From NCBI GenBank assembly GCA_028817435.1, contig JAPPPQ010000001.1:60018-124017 (forward strand): a DNA stretch of 64,000 nucleotides, read 5' to 3'. This stretch comes from Deltaproteobacteria bacterium (GTDB lineage: Bacteria; Myxococcota_A; UBA9160; UBA6930). The notes under the pieces were generated by a model. That model worked only from the letters and a program-made list of their open reading frames with translations, was not told the origin of the DNA and made no database searches. Position numbers and translations under genes: made by a program. How positions within the stretch are numbered: position 1 is the first letter of the stretch; each line of letters begins with the position of its first letter. Below are positions 42,698 to 49,740 of this stretch, piece after piece.

Positions 42698-44284
42698 ATG
42701 AAGCGCCTGCTCGACATCCTGCTCCCCGCATTGGTAATTGCCGCCGCATTGCCCGTGGCCTATCTGGAACTGCGCCCGTGGCTGCAATCGCCCGACACCC
42801 TGCCCGTCTCGCTCAGCGCGGGCGAAGGCGCAGACGCGCTGCATCCCCTCGACCGCCTGCTGCTGCAAGAGCGCTTCGCCATTGAAAGCAGCGGCCTGCT
42901 CCCCGCCCTTGCCAATGCCGAAGACGGCCCGCGCATCCGCACCTTGTGGGTAGACGCCTGCGAAGTCTCCCAGGGCGCGTTCCGCAAATTCGCCCAGTGG
43001 CTCGACTTCCAGCCCGCAAGCCGCCGCCGCGCGCTGCGCTTCCGGGGAAAGGACGCGCCCGCCCAGCCCAGAAATTGGAAGTTCGACAGCAGCACCCGCC
43101 GCCACCGCATTTCCGGCCGCCTCGACGCCCCCGTCAGCGGCGTCACCTTTTACGACGCCCACGCCTATTGCAAAGCCGCGGGCGGCAGACTCCCCAGCGC
43201 CGCAGAATGGCAGGCCATAGCGGCCGGCCAATCCGGCCGGCTGTATCCCTGGGGCGGCAACTTCGACGAAGCCCCCTGGCCCTACCTGGAGCCCCTGCTC
43301 AACGCCGCCCAGCCCTGCGGCCTGCACCCCTCCACCAACACCCCCGAAGCCGTCCACGACCTCGGCAGCGGCGTATCCGAATGGAGCAGCGGCCCGCGCG
43401 GCGTTGGCCCCGCAATACACGGCGGCAACGGCTGGCAGCGCCCCTACGCACTGCACGCCCTGTCGCTGGCCTGGCGTCCCGCGCACCCCGCGCACCGCTC
43501 GCCCTACACCGGCTTCCGCTGCGTCTACAACTCGTGGCCCGGCCCGCCTCCCTGGCGCACGCGCAGCAAAGTGCGCCGCGTCCCCCGCGGCCAGTATCCC
43601 CCCGCCGTGCCGCCCGCCGCGCGCGCGCCGCGATTGCTGCCGCACCTGCCCGCCGAAGACCTCCCGCTGCTGCCCGTGCTGCTGCGCGGCGCAGAACAAA
43701 CAGGCGCAGCCCGGCTCTCCGTCATGCGCCGCGAAGTCACCCGCGCCGAATACGCGCGCTTTTTGCGCGACCCCTTGGCGCGCTTCGGCCTCTACGCCGA
43801 CCCCGGCGAGCCCAAATCTCACAACTACACCCCGCAAAACTGGGCGCAGCAAATGCAACACCCCCAGCGTCCCGTAACCGGCGTAGATTGGTGGAGCGCC
43901 CACGCCTACGCCCGCTGGGCCGGCGGCCGCCTGCCCCACGCCGACGAATGGGTGCAAATCGCCTCCGGCGCGCGGGCCGGCATTCGCCCCTGGGGCGATC
44001 CATACGCCCCCCACGCCGTCACCCTCGAATCCCGGCGGCAGACCCCGCAGCGCACCGGCGCAGCCCCCGGCGACCGCAGTCAGGACGGCATTCTCGACCT
44101 GGCCGGCAATGTCTCCGAGTGGACCGCCACCTACCAGGTTGGCCCCGGCGGCTACGCCATGCTCGTCAAAGGCGGCAACTACACCCTCCCCGGCCCCGAA
44201 ACCACCCGCGTAAGCTTCACCACCCCCGTCCCCCCCAACCACCGCGCCCCCACCCTGGGTTTCCGCGTAGTCTTCGACCGCTGA
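42698..44284 (+). CDS. membrane-anchored protein with two tandem FGE-sulfatase (SUMF1-like) domains
   Basis: An N-terminal membrane helix (about 4-24) anchors two formylglycine-generating-enzyme-like domains, at about 80-275 and 345-525. Domain 1 has GVTFYDAHAYCKAAGGRLPSAAEW and LGSGVSEWS; domain 2 has GVDWWSAHAYARWAGGRLPHADEW and LAGNVSEWTA and ends GFRVVFDR. FGE-fold proteins of this type often bind rather than catalyse (GldK, GldJ and EgtB-like cases differ); I do not see the two catalytic Cys of true FGE in the expected C-terminal position. 528 residues. It closes the four-gene operon. Confidence 0.82.
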   Translation: MKRLLDILLPALVIAAALPVAYLELRPWLQSPDTLPVSLSAGEGADALHPLDRLLLQERFAIESSGLLPALANAEDGPRIRTLWVDACEVSQGAFRKFAQWLDFQPASRRRALRFRGKDAPAQPRNWKFDSSTRRHRISGRLDAPVSGVTFYDAHAYCKAAGGRLPSAAEWQAIAAGQSGRLYPWGGNFDEAPWPYLEPLLNAAQPCGLHPSTNTPEAVHDLGSGVSEWSSGPRGVGPAIHGGNGWQRPYALHALSLAWRPAHPAHRSPYTGFRCVYNSWPGPPPWRTRSKVRRVPRGQYPPAVPPAARAPRLLPHLPAEDLPLLPVLLRGAEQTGAARLSVMRREVTRAEYARFLRDPLARFGLYADPGEPKSHNYTPQNWAQQMQHPQRPVTGVDWWSAHAYARWAGGRLPHADEWVQIASGARAGIRPWGDPYAPHAVTLESRRQTPQRTGAAPGDRSQDGILDLAGNVSEWTATYQVGPGGYAMLVKGGNYTLPGPETTRVSFTTPVPPNHRAPTLGFRVVFDR

Positions 44285-44290
44285 CCCTTT

Positions 44291-44483
44291 TTCCGCGACC
44301 TCCCAACACACTGGAAAATAAGGATTTCCCCCCACTTTCCCCACTAAGCAAAGCCAACTTCTCTTACCTCCCCCAACACTCCACCCCCATGCCCCTGCCC
44401 ATTTTTCTTCCGCGACCTCCCAACCCCCTGGAAAATGGCAACTTTCCCCCAATTTCCCAATCAAGCAAACTTAACTTTCCTTA
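44291..44483 (+). repeat. imperfect direct repeat in the operon-to-island junction
   Basis: A segment starting TTCCGCGACCTCCCAAC at 44291 recurs at 44408 (period 117 bp). About 75 bp of similarity continue in register (CTGGAAAAT, then TTTCCCCC and AAGCAAA elements). The 236-bp gap has lower GC and pyrimidine-rich plus strand; no gene is seen in it. It marks the boundary of the restriction island. Confidence 0.6.
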
Positions 44484-44485
44484 TC

Positions 44486-44514
44486 TTGACTCCGCCCCTC
44501 TCCCTCCCTACTCT
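44486..44514 (+). promoter_or_regulatory. sigma70-like promoter for the AAA/DUF4143 gene, possibly leaderless
   Basis: TTGACT at 44486-44491 and TACTCT at 44509-44514 are separated by 17 bp. The ATG at 44521 lies 6 bp after the -10, about where transcription would begin. There is no ribosome binding site, only a C-run, so the mRNA may start at the AUG. Confidence 0.5.
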
Positions 44515-44520
44515 CCCCCC

Positions 44521-45939
44521 ATGCACAAGATCCCCGCCAGTCAGCGCCAGGCGCGCATGCGCAGCGAAAACCCTTGGTGGAGCGGCCCGCCCCGGACGGG
44601 CCGGACCTACCGGGCCATGCGCCGCCGCGCCTACTTCCGCCGCTTTGCCAAGCTTGTGAAGGAAGAGAATGTCCGCCGCGCCATCGTTCTCATGGGTCCG
44701 CGCCGTGTCGGCAAGACCGTATTGTTGCAGCACATGATCCAAAAGCTGCTCGGGCAGGGAATCCCTCCCCACTCTGTGGCTTATCTGTCTCTGGACCAGC
44801 CCCTCTACGCCAATCTCTCCATTGAAGAGATCGCAAGGCATATCCGCGAAGCCAGCGGACTGCAGGCGACCGAACCCGCCTTTCTCTTTCTGGATGAAAT
44901 CCAGTATCTGCGCGAATGGGAGCGCCATCTCAAGTCTTTTGTGGACGCGCACCCTCATATCAAATGCATCGCCTCCGGCTCCGCGGCTGCGGCGCTGCGC
45001 ATGAAGAGCATCGAATCCGGCGCGGGCCGCTTCACAGACTTCCTGCTGCCGCCGCTGAATTTCTACGAATTTCTCGACCTGCAGAACATCCGGGGCCTCG
45101 TCCGCCGCCAGAACGGCGCATGGACCTGCCGCAACATCAGCGCGCTCAACAAGCATTTCATTCGCTACATGAGCATCGGTGGCTACCCCGAGGTGATCTT
45201 TTCCGAAACCATCCAAAACGATATGGAGCGCTATGTGCGCAGCGACATCATAGAAAAGGTGCTGCTGCGCGATCTGCCGAATCTGTATGGCATCCGGGAC
45301 ATCCAGGAACTCAACTCGCTGTTCATGTCTCTCGCCTGGAACACCGCGCAGGAAGTATCGCTGGACGGCCTGTCGCAAGAATCCGGCGTATCGAAGCCCA
45401 CCATCCGCCGCTATTTGGAATACCTGGAAGCCGCCTTTCTGATCAAAATCGTCCACCGCGTGGACCGCAGCGCCAGGCGATTTCGGCGCGCCAACAATTT
45501 CAAGGTGTATCTCACCAGCCCCGCAATGCGCATTGCCCTGTTTGGCCCCATTGCAGAGGAAGGCATAGGAGCGCTGGCCGAAACCGCAGCATTCTCCCAG
45601 TGGTTTCACGCCAGCCCCAATCTCTACTATTCGCGCTGGAAGAACGGCGAAGTAGACATCGTCCATCTCAACGCCATACAGCAACCCGAATGGTGCGTGG
45701 AAGTCAAATGGTCCGATTCCATCGTCAAAAACTGGCAGGCCAAAACCCACCTCAAATCCTTTCTCCACGCCCACCCCAAAATCCGCGCCGCCTTCACAAC
45801 CCGCTCCAAAGCCGGGCGCATGGAGCTTGAAGACGGCTCCATAGTGCACTACTTTCCCACCAGCCTTTACTGCTACCTTACCGGGCTGCAGGTGGCCCGC
45901 GGCGAATCGCAGCACAAAGACTGGAAAATTGGCAAATGA
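44521..45939 (+). CDS. AAA-family ATPase with C-terminal DUF4143 domain
   Basis: P-loop ATPase of the AAA_14/DUF4143 group. Walker A is GPRRVGKT at 59-66 and Walker B is FLFLDEIQYL (D125, E126). The winged-helix/DUF4143 part has LSQESGVSKPTIRRYLEYLEAAFLI and a PD-(D/E)XK-like end, NGEVDIVHLN...WCVEVKWSDS, about 380-410. 472 residues. Widespread, often in variable islands, function poorly known. The last codons overlap the start of the Mod gene (ATGA), tying it to the restriction operon. Confidence 0.87.
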   Translation: MHKIPASQRQARMRSENPWWSGPPRTGRTYRAMRRRAYFRRFAKLVKEENVRRAIVLMGPRRVGKTVLLQHMIQKLLGQGIPPHSVAYLSLDQPLYANLSIEEIARHIREASGLQATEPAFLFLDEIQYLREWERHLKSFVDAHPHIKCIASGSAAAALRMKSIESGAGRFTDFLLPPLNFYEFLDLQNIRGLVRRQNGAWTCRNISALNKHFIRYMSIGGYPEVIFSETIQNDMERYVRSDIIEKVLLRDLPNLYGIRDIQELNSLFMSLAWNTAQEVSLDGLSQESGVSKPTIRRYLEYLEAAFLIKIVHRVDRSARRFRRANNFKVYLTSPAMRIALFGPIAEEGIGALAETAAFSQWFHASPNLYYSRWKNGEVDIVHLNAIQQPEWCVEVKWSDSIVKNWQAKTHLKSFLHAHPKIRAAFTTRSKAGRMELEDGSIVHYFPTSLYCYLTGLQVARGESQHKDWKIGK

Positions 45940-48041
45940 ACCTGAGCGACGGTGACAAGCGCGACATTTTGCGGTGTTTGGAGGCGGGGGAGCCGCTGCC
46001 CGAGCGCTATCGCTTTTTGCTCTTTGCCGGCAAGCGCGAAGTGGAGCTGGTGTGGAATGGCAAGAGCGCCGAAGTCTGCGATGTGGTGCTGCCCTTTCAG
46101 ACCATCGAGCAGGTGGACGAGCCCCGCAAGGAGAAGCCCGGCCGGGCGGGCGAATCGCTGCCCGGCTTTGACGCGCGCGGCAGGCAGATTGAGGACTGGA
46201 CCAACAAGCTCATTTGGGGCGACAACAAGCTCATATTGGCCAGCCTGAAGAACGGCCCGCTGCGCGCCAACATTGAGAGCGAAGGCGGCTTGAAGCTCAT
46301 TTACATTGACCCGCCCTTCGATGTGGGCGCGGATTTCTCCATGAACATTGAAATTGGCGGCGACAGCTTCACCAAGAAGCCCAACATACTGGAAGAGATC
46401 GCCTATCGGGATACCTGGGGGCGGGGGGCGGATTCCTTCATTTCGATGATTTACGAGCGGCTGGTTTTGATGCGCGATTTGCTCGCCGAGGATGGGAGCA
46501 TTTATGTGCATTGCGATTGGCGGGTGAGTGGGTATATGCGGATGGTGTTGGATGAGATTTTTGGGACGGAGAATTTTAGGAACGAGATAATTTGGAGATA
46601 CAGAAGGTGGCCGGCCCCGCAGAGAAATTTCCAGAAAATGCACGACACAATTTACCGGTATGCAAAGGGCGCATCCACTGCGTGGAATCAGTTGTATGAA
46701 GCAAAATCTGCTTCTACTTTGAAAGCATTTGGTGATACCAAACTTACAACTGAAATCACCGAAAAGGGCACTGTCAGGAAAATTAAGACAGGCGATGTAT
46801 CTAAGGGAACCTATATGTCGGATGTATGGGAAATTTCTATGATACAGGGTTCGGCATCCAAAGAGCGAAACCAAGCGGGGCATTATCCCACGCAAAAGCC
46901 CGAAGCCCTGCTCGAACGCATTATCAAATCGTCCAGCAACGAAGGCGACCTGGTAGCCGATTTTTTCTGCGGCTCCGGCACCACCGCCGCAGTGGCCGAG
47001 AAGCTCGGCCGCAAGTGGATCGCCTCCGACCTCGGCAAATTCGCCATCCACACCACGCGCAAGCGCATGATCGGCGTGCAGCGCGAAATGAAGGCCGCAG
47101 GCAAAGACTACCGCGCCTTCGAGCTACTCAACCTCGGCAAATACGAGCGCCAGCACTACATCGGCGTCGGCCCCGGCCTCAGCCCCGAACAGCAGCAACA
47201 GCAGCTCGCCGCAAAATCCGCAGATTACCAATCGCTCATACTGCGCGCCTACGCCGCCCAGCCTCTCCCCAACTCCGGCGCATTTCACGGCAAAAAGGCC
47301 GGGCGCATGGTCGCCATTGGCCCCATCAACCTGCCCGTAACCCGCCTCTTCGCCGAAGAGATCATTCTGGAATGCCGCAAACAGCGCATTACCCGCGCCG
47401 ATATTCTCGCCTTCGAATTCGAAATGGGCCTGTTCCCCGCCATCACAGACGAAGCCAAAGCCAAAGGCGTAGACCTCGCCCTCAAATACATCCCCGCCGA
47501 AGTCTTCGACAAGCGCGCCGTCCAGCGCGGCCAAATCACCTTCCACAATGTCTCCCACATCGAGGCCCAGGCCCATGTGCAAGACCGCCGCATCACCGTG
47601 GAATTGACCGATTACGCCGTCCACTACTCCCAGGACGCCGACGAACACACCATCGCCCGCCTCAAAAACGGCCAGAGCCGCGTCCTCGCCGAAAACGGCC
47701 AAATCGTCAAAATCTCCCGCGACCGGAGCGGCAAGCTCCACCGCCACCCCCTTACCGAACACTGGACAGATTGGGTGGACTACTGGGCCGTAGACTTCGA
47801 TTTCGAGAGCAAGCCCGAAATCATCCGCGCCGAAAACCCCGCCACCGGCCAACTGGAAGAGCACTGGAGCGGCAACCACATCTTCGAAAACGAATGGCAA
47901 AGCTTCCGCACCCGCAAATCCCGCACCCTCGACCTCAAATCCGCCCCCCACGAATCCCCCCCCGGCCCCCGCCTCCTAGCCGTAAAAGTCGTAGACATCT
48001 TCGGCAACGACACCATGAAACTCCTGAAACTCACCATCTAA
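45936..48041 (+). CDS. Type III-like DNA methyltransferase (Mod)
   Basis: DNA adenine methyltransferase of the beta class, 701 residues. DPPF motif IV is at 125-128 and the SAM motif DFFCGSGTT at 342-350. The region between carries target recognition. The C-terminal third (about 400-701) is a long Mod-type extension (VFDKRAVQRGQITFHNVSH, QSFRTRKSRTLDLKS). The Res helicase gene downstream supports Type III. Codons for about 182-312 are clearly AT-richer than the flanks, indicating a swapped recognition domain. Two-thirds of the protein parallels the methyltransferase at 6380. Confidence 0.9.
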   Translation: MNLSDGDKRDILRCLEAGEPLPERYRFLLFAGKREVELVWNGKSAEVCDVVLPFQTIEQVDEPRKEKPGRAGESLPGFDARGRQIEDWTNKLIWGDNKLILASLKNGPLRANIESEGGLKLIYIDPPFDVGADFSMNIEIGGDSFTKKPNILEEIAYRDTWGRGADSFISMIYERLVLMRDLLAEDGSIYVHCDWRVSGYMRMVLDEIFGTENFRNEIIWRYRRWPAPQRNFQKMHDTIYRYAKGASTAWNQLYEAKSASTLKAFGDTKLTTEITEKGTVRKIKTGDVSKGTYMSDVWEISMIQGSASKERNQAGHYPTQKPEALLERIIKSSSNEGDLVADFFCGSGTTAAVAEKLGRKWIASDLGKFAIHTTRKRMIGVQREMKAAGKDYRAFELLNLGKYERQHYIGVGPGLSPEQQQQQLAAKSADYQSLILRAYAAQPLPNSGAFHGKKAGRMVAIGPINLPVTRLFAEEIILECRKQRITRADILAFEFEMGLFPAITDEAKAKGVDLALKYIPAEVFDKRAVQRGQITFHNVSHIEAQAHVQDRRITVELTDYAVHYSQDADEHTIARLKNGQSRVLAENGQIVKISRDRSGKLHRHPLTEHWTDWVDYWAVDFDFESKPEIIRAENPATGQLEEHWSGNHIFENEWQSFRTRKSRTLDLKSAPHESPPGPRLLAVKVVDIFGNDTMKLLKLTI
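46480..46870 (+). other. low-GC segment within mod (target-recognition region)
   Basis: Base composition drops sharply inside the gene, from very GC-rich flanks to roughly balanced, then returns at about 46870. Residues 182-312 are encoded here, between motifs IV and I where beta-class enzymes keep the target-recognition domain. Confidence 0.6.
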
Positions 48042-48050
48042 CCCCTCCCC

Positions 48051-48068
48051 AGCGCCCCTGCGGGGGCT
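48051..48068 (+). terminator. GC-rich hairpin after mod
   Basis: AGCGCCCCTGCGGGGGCT can form 7 pairs with one bulge and a 3-nt loop, 10 bp after the mod stop. It lacks a T-tract, and its end overlaps the -35 of the next gene. Confidence 0.35.
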
Positions 48069-48097
48069 TGACGCACCCCGAAACGCTGCCCTACAAT
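48068..48097 (+). promoter_or_regulatory. near-consensus sigma70-like promoter for the 70-residue gene
   Basis: TTGACG at 48068-48073 and TACAAT at 48092-48097 are separated by 18 bp. The start codon is at 48119, 21 bp after the -10, with GGAAGGAGAA between. This is the best-matched promoter I can find in the window. Confidence 0.65.
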
Positions 48098-48118
48098 GCC
48101 CCCGGAAGGAGAACCACG

Positions 48119-48331
48119 ATGAAAACCAAGTCCACCGGGTTGCCGAAAAAGCACCCGGAAACCAGCACCATCGACGTAATTCCCGATGTCGTGAATGTGG
48201 GCCAGCGCCTGCTCGATAGGGGCGAAGGCATCGTCTACGGCGGCGAAAACGGCGAAATCCTCTACAAGAAGCCCGACGGAACGATCCGGGTCCTGGACCC
48301 CGACAACGACGAAGGCGAAGTCCTAGTCTGA
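48119..48331 (+). CDS. 70-residue acidic protein of unknown function in the restriction island
   Basis: Not recognised. The sequence has a basic N-terminus (KTKSTGLPKKHPETS), a middle with VIPDVVNVGQRLLDRGEG, and an acidic end (DPDNDEGEVLV). Strands such as IVYGGENGEILYKKPDG suggest a small beta structure. It has a strong ribosome binding site (GGAAGGAG) and its own promoter. It lies between mod and the coiled-coil gene. A small regulator, inhibitor or antitoxin role is possible but unproven. Confidence 0.6.
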   Translation: MKTKSTGLPKKHPETSTIDVIPDVVNVGQRLLDRGEGIVYGGENGEILYKKPDGTIRVLDPDNDEGEVLV

Positions 48332-48501
48332 GAAAGCCAGCCATTACCCCCCCCCAGCGGCCCCACAGGCCCGGACCTGCCCCGCCCAAGGCCTCCAAAT
48401 CCCGTTCTAAAAATCTCCCCTCAAGGGGGTAGCCACTCGCCACCTCCCCCCGCTAGAATCAACAAGCAATCAGCCGAAATACCAGACGGAGGGAAACATC
48501 T

Positions 48502-49737
48502 TTGGAAACGCAAACGATCAAAGACCTGCGCAGTTGGATACTTGAAACGGAGAAGACTCTCAAGCTCTTCAAGCCGAATAACTACAAAGGGCACACCTTC
48601 GGCCAAGAGAATGAGTATACGCCTGATATGCTGAGAATGGGGATGAGGGCTCTTCTCAATGACATTCGGGGACTCGTGAGAGCACCCAAGAAGTTCGTGA
48701 GAATCTCAACTTACGAGGAACGGCAGCGAATTCTGAATCTTCTGAAAAGCATTCAGCAGCACATGAGCAATCAGGATTTCCGAAACGCGGCTAACAGCAT
48801 GGACAAACTGAAAGTCGTAATTCGCACCTATCAGATGAGAGGGTCCTCTGAATCGCAAGCCGCATTGGCAGACCGCATGAGCGAGCTCAATGCAATTTCC
48901 TCTAATTTGGAAGACAACATTTCTCATGCGGAAGATATCTTGAGCAGGGCGCAGAATTTGCAAGAGCAATACAAGCAGCTCTCCGATACGCTGAATGAAT
49001 TGAACGAGAAAAGCCCTCAAATCGCAGATCTCCAAGAGCAATCCACAAGCCAACAACAGAAAATTCACGAATTGCTCGAATCGGCAAATGCTCACGAAGG
49101 GAATCTCAAAGACTTCATTGAACAGATTGAAGCGCGAAACAATCAGTTCGCCGAGCAGGAGCAGCGCACAGAAGCATATGTGGCAAAGCTGGAAGAGTAC
49201 ACGGCAGAGCACAATCAGGCAAAGAAGCAAGCCACGGATTTGATCGAAGAGGCCAAGTCTGCTCTTGAATTCTCAACCGTCGCAGGAGTCAGCTCCGCAT
49301 TCAATGAACGATACATCGAAGATAAGAAGCGGCGACGGGCAAATTCCGGTTGGTTGATAGGGGCCACCATATTCGTTTTGGGTGCCATAGCAATTGGCAT
49401 CTTCCTCGTCTTCGGCAAAGACCAAATCAGTCTGGGCGATTCCATCGTAAGAATCGCAATCATGTCAACAGCAATCGGCGGCGCTTGGTTCTGCGCGACG
49501 AGATACGCCCGATACAGCAACATCATGGAGGATTACGGATACAAGTCGGTCCTCGCAAAGACCATTTTCGCTTTCCATAACTACTTCGAAGGGGAAGAAC
49601 GAAAGTGGTATCTGCAAAGCTTCATGAAGGAAATGTTGCAAGATCCCCTGCGAAAGCGGCACGATGTCAAGCACCCCGCCGAGAGCATTCTGCAGCGTTT
49701 CAAGCGCTCCAAGAAGGACGACGGGGGCGACCAGTAG
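48502..49737 (+). CDS. low-GC coiled-coil protein with two C-terminal membrane helices
   Basis: Not recognised. 411 residues: an N-terminal helical part (1-112), a long coiled coil (about 115-265, rich in Gln, Glu, Leu and Ala), then two membrane helices (about 283-304 and 314-334) and a basic C-terminal tail (about 350-411) containing AFHNYFEGEERKWYLQSF. Base and codon use are clearly AT-richer than in the flanking genes. TTG 48502 with GGAGGG 8 bp upstream. It ends 3 bp before the Res gene, so it rides inside the mod-res unit. Confidence 0.7.
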   Translation: METQTIKDLRSWILETEKTLKLFKPNNYKGHTFGQENEYTPDMLRMGMRALLNDIRGLVRAPKKFVRISTYEERQRILNLLKSIQQHMSNQDFRNAANSMDKLKVVIRTYQMRGSSESQAALADRMSELNAISSNLEDNISHAEDILSRAQNLQEQYKQLSDTLNELNEKSPQIADLQEQSTSQQQKIHELLESANAHEGNLKDFIEQIEARNNQFAEQEQRTEAYVAKLEEYTAEHNQAKKQATDLIEEAKSALEFSTVAGVSSAFNERYIEDKKRRRANSGWLIGATIFVLGAIAIGIFLVFGKDQISLGDSIVRIAIMSTAIGGAWFCATRYARYSNIMEDYGYKSVLAKTIFAFHNYFEGEERKWYLQSFMKEMLQDPLRKRHDVKHPAESILQRFKRSKKDDGGDQ

Positions 49738-49740
49738 CCC

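Noticed and set aside
39249..44284. Zorya anti-phage system
   Set aside because: Only the channel-type gene fits ZorA. There is no ZorB OmpA-like domain, no ZorC and no ZorD helicase; the fourth gene is FGE-like.
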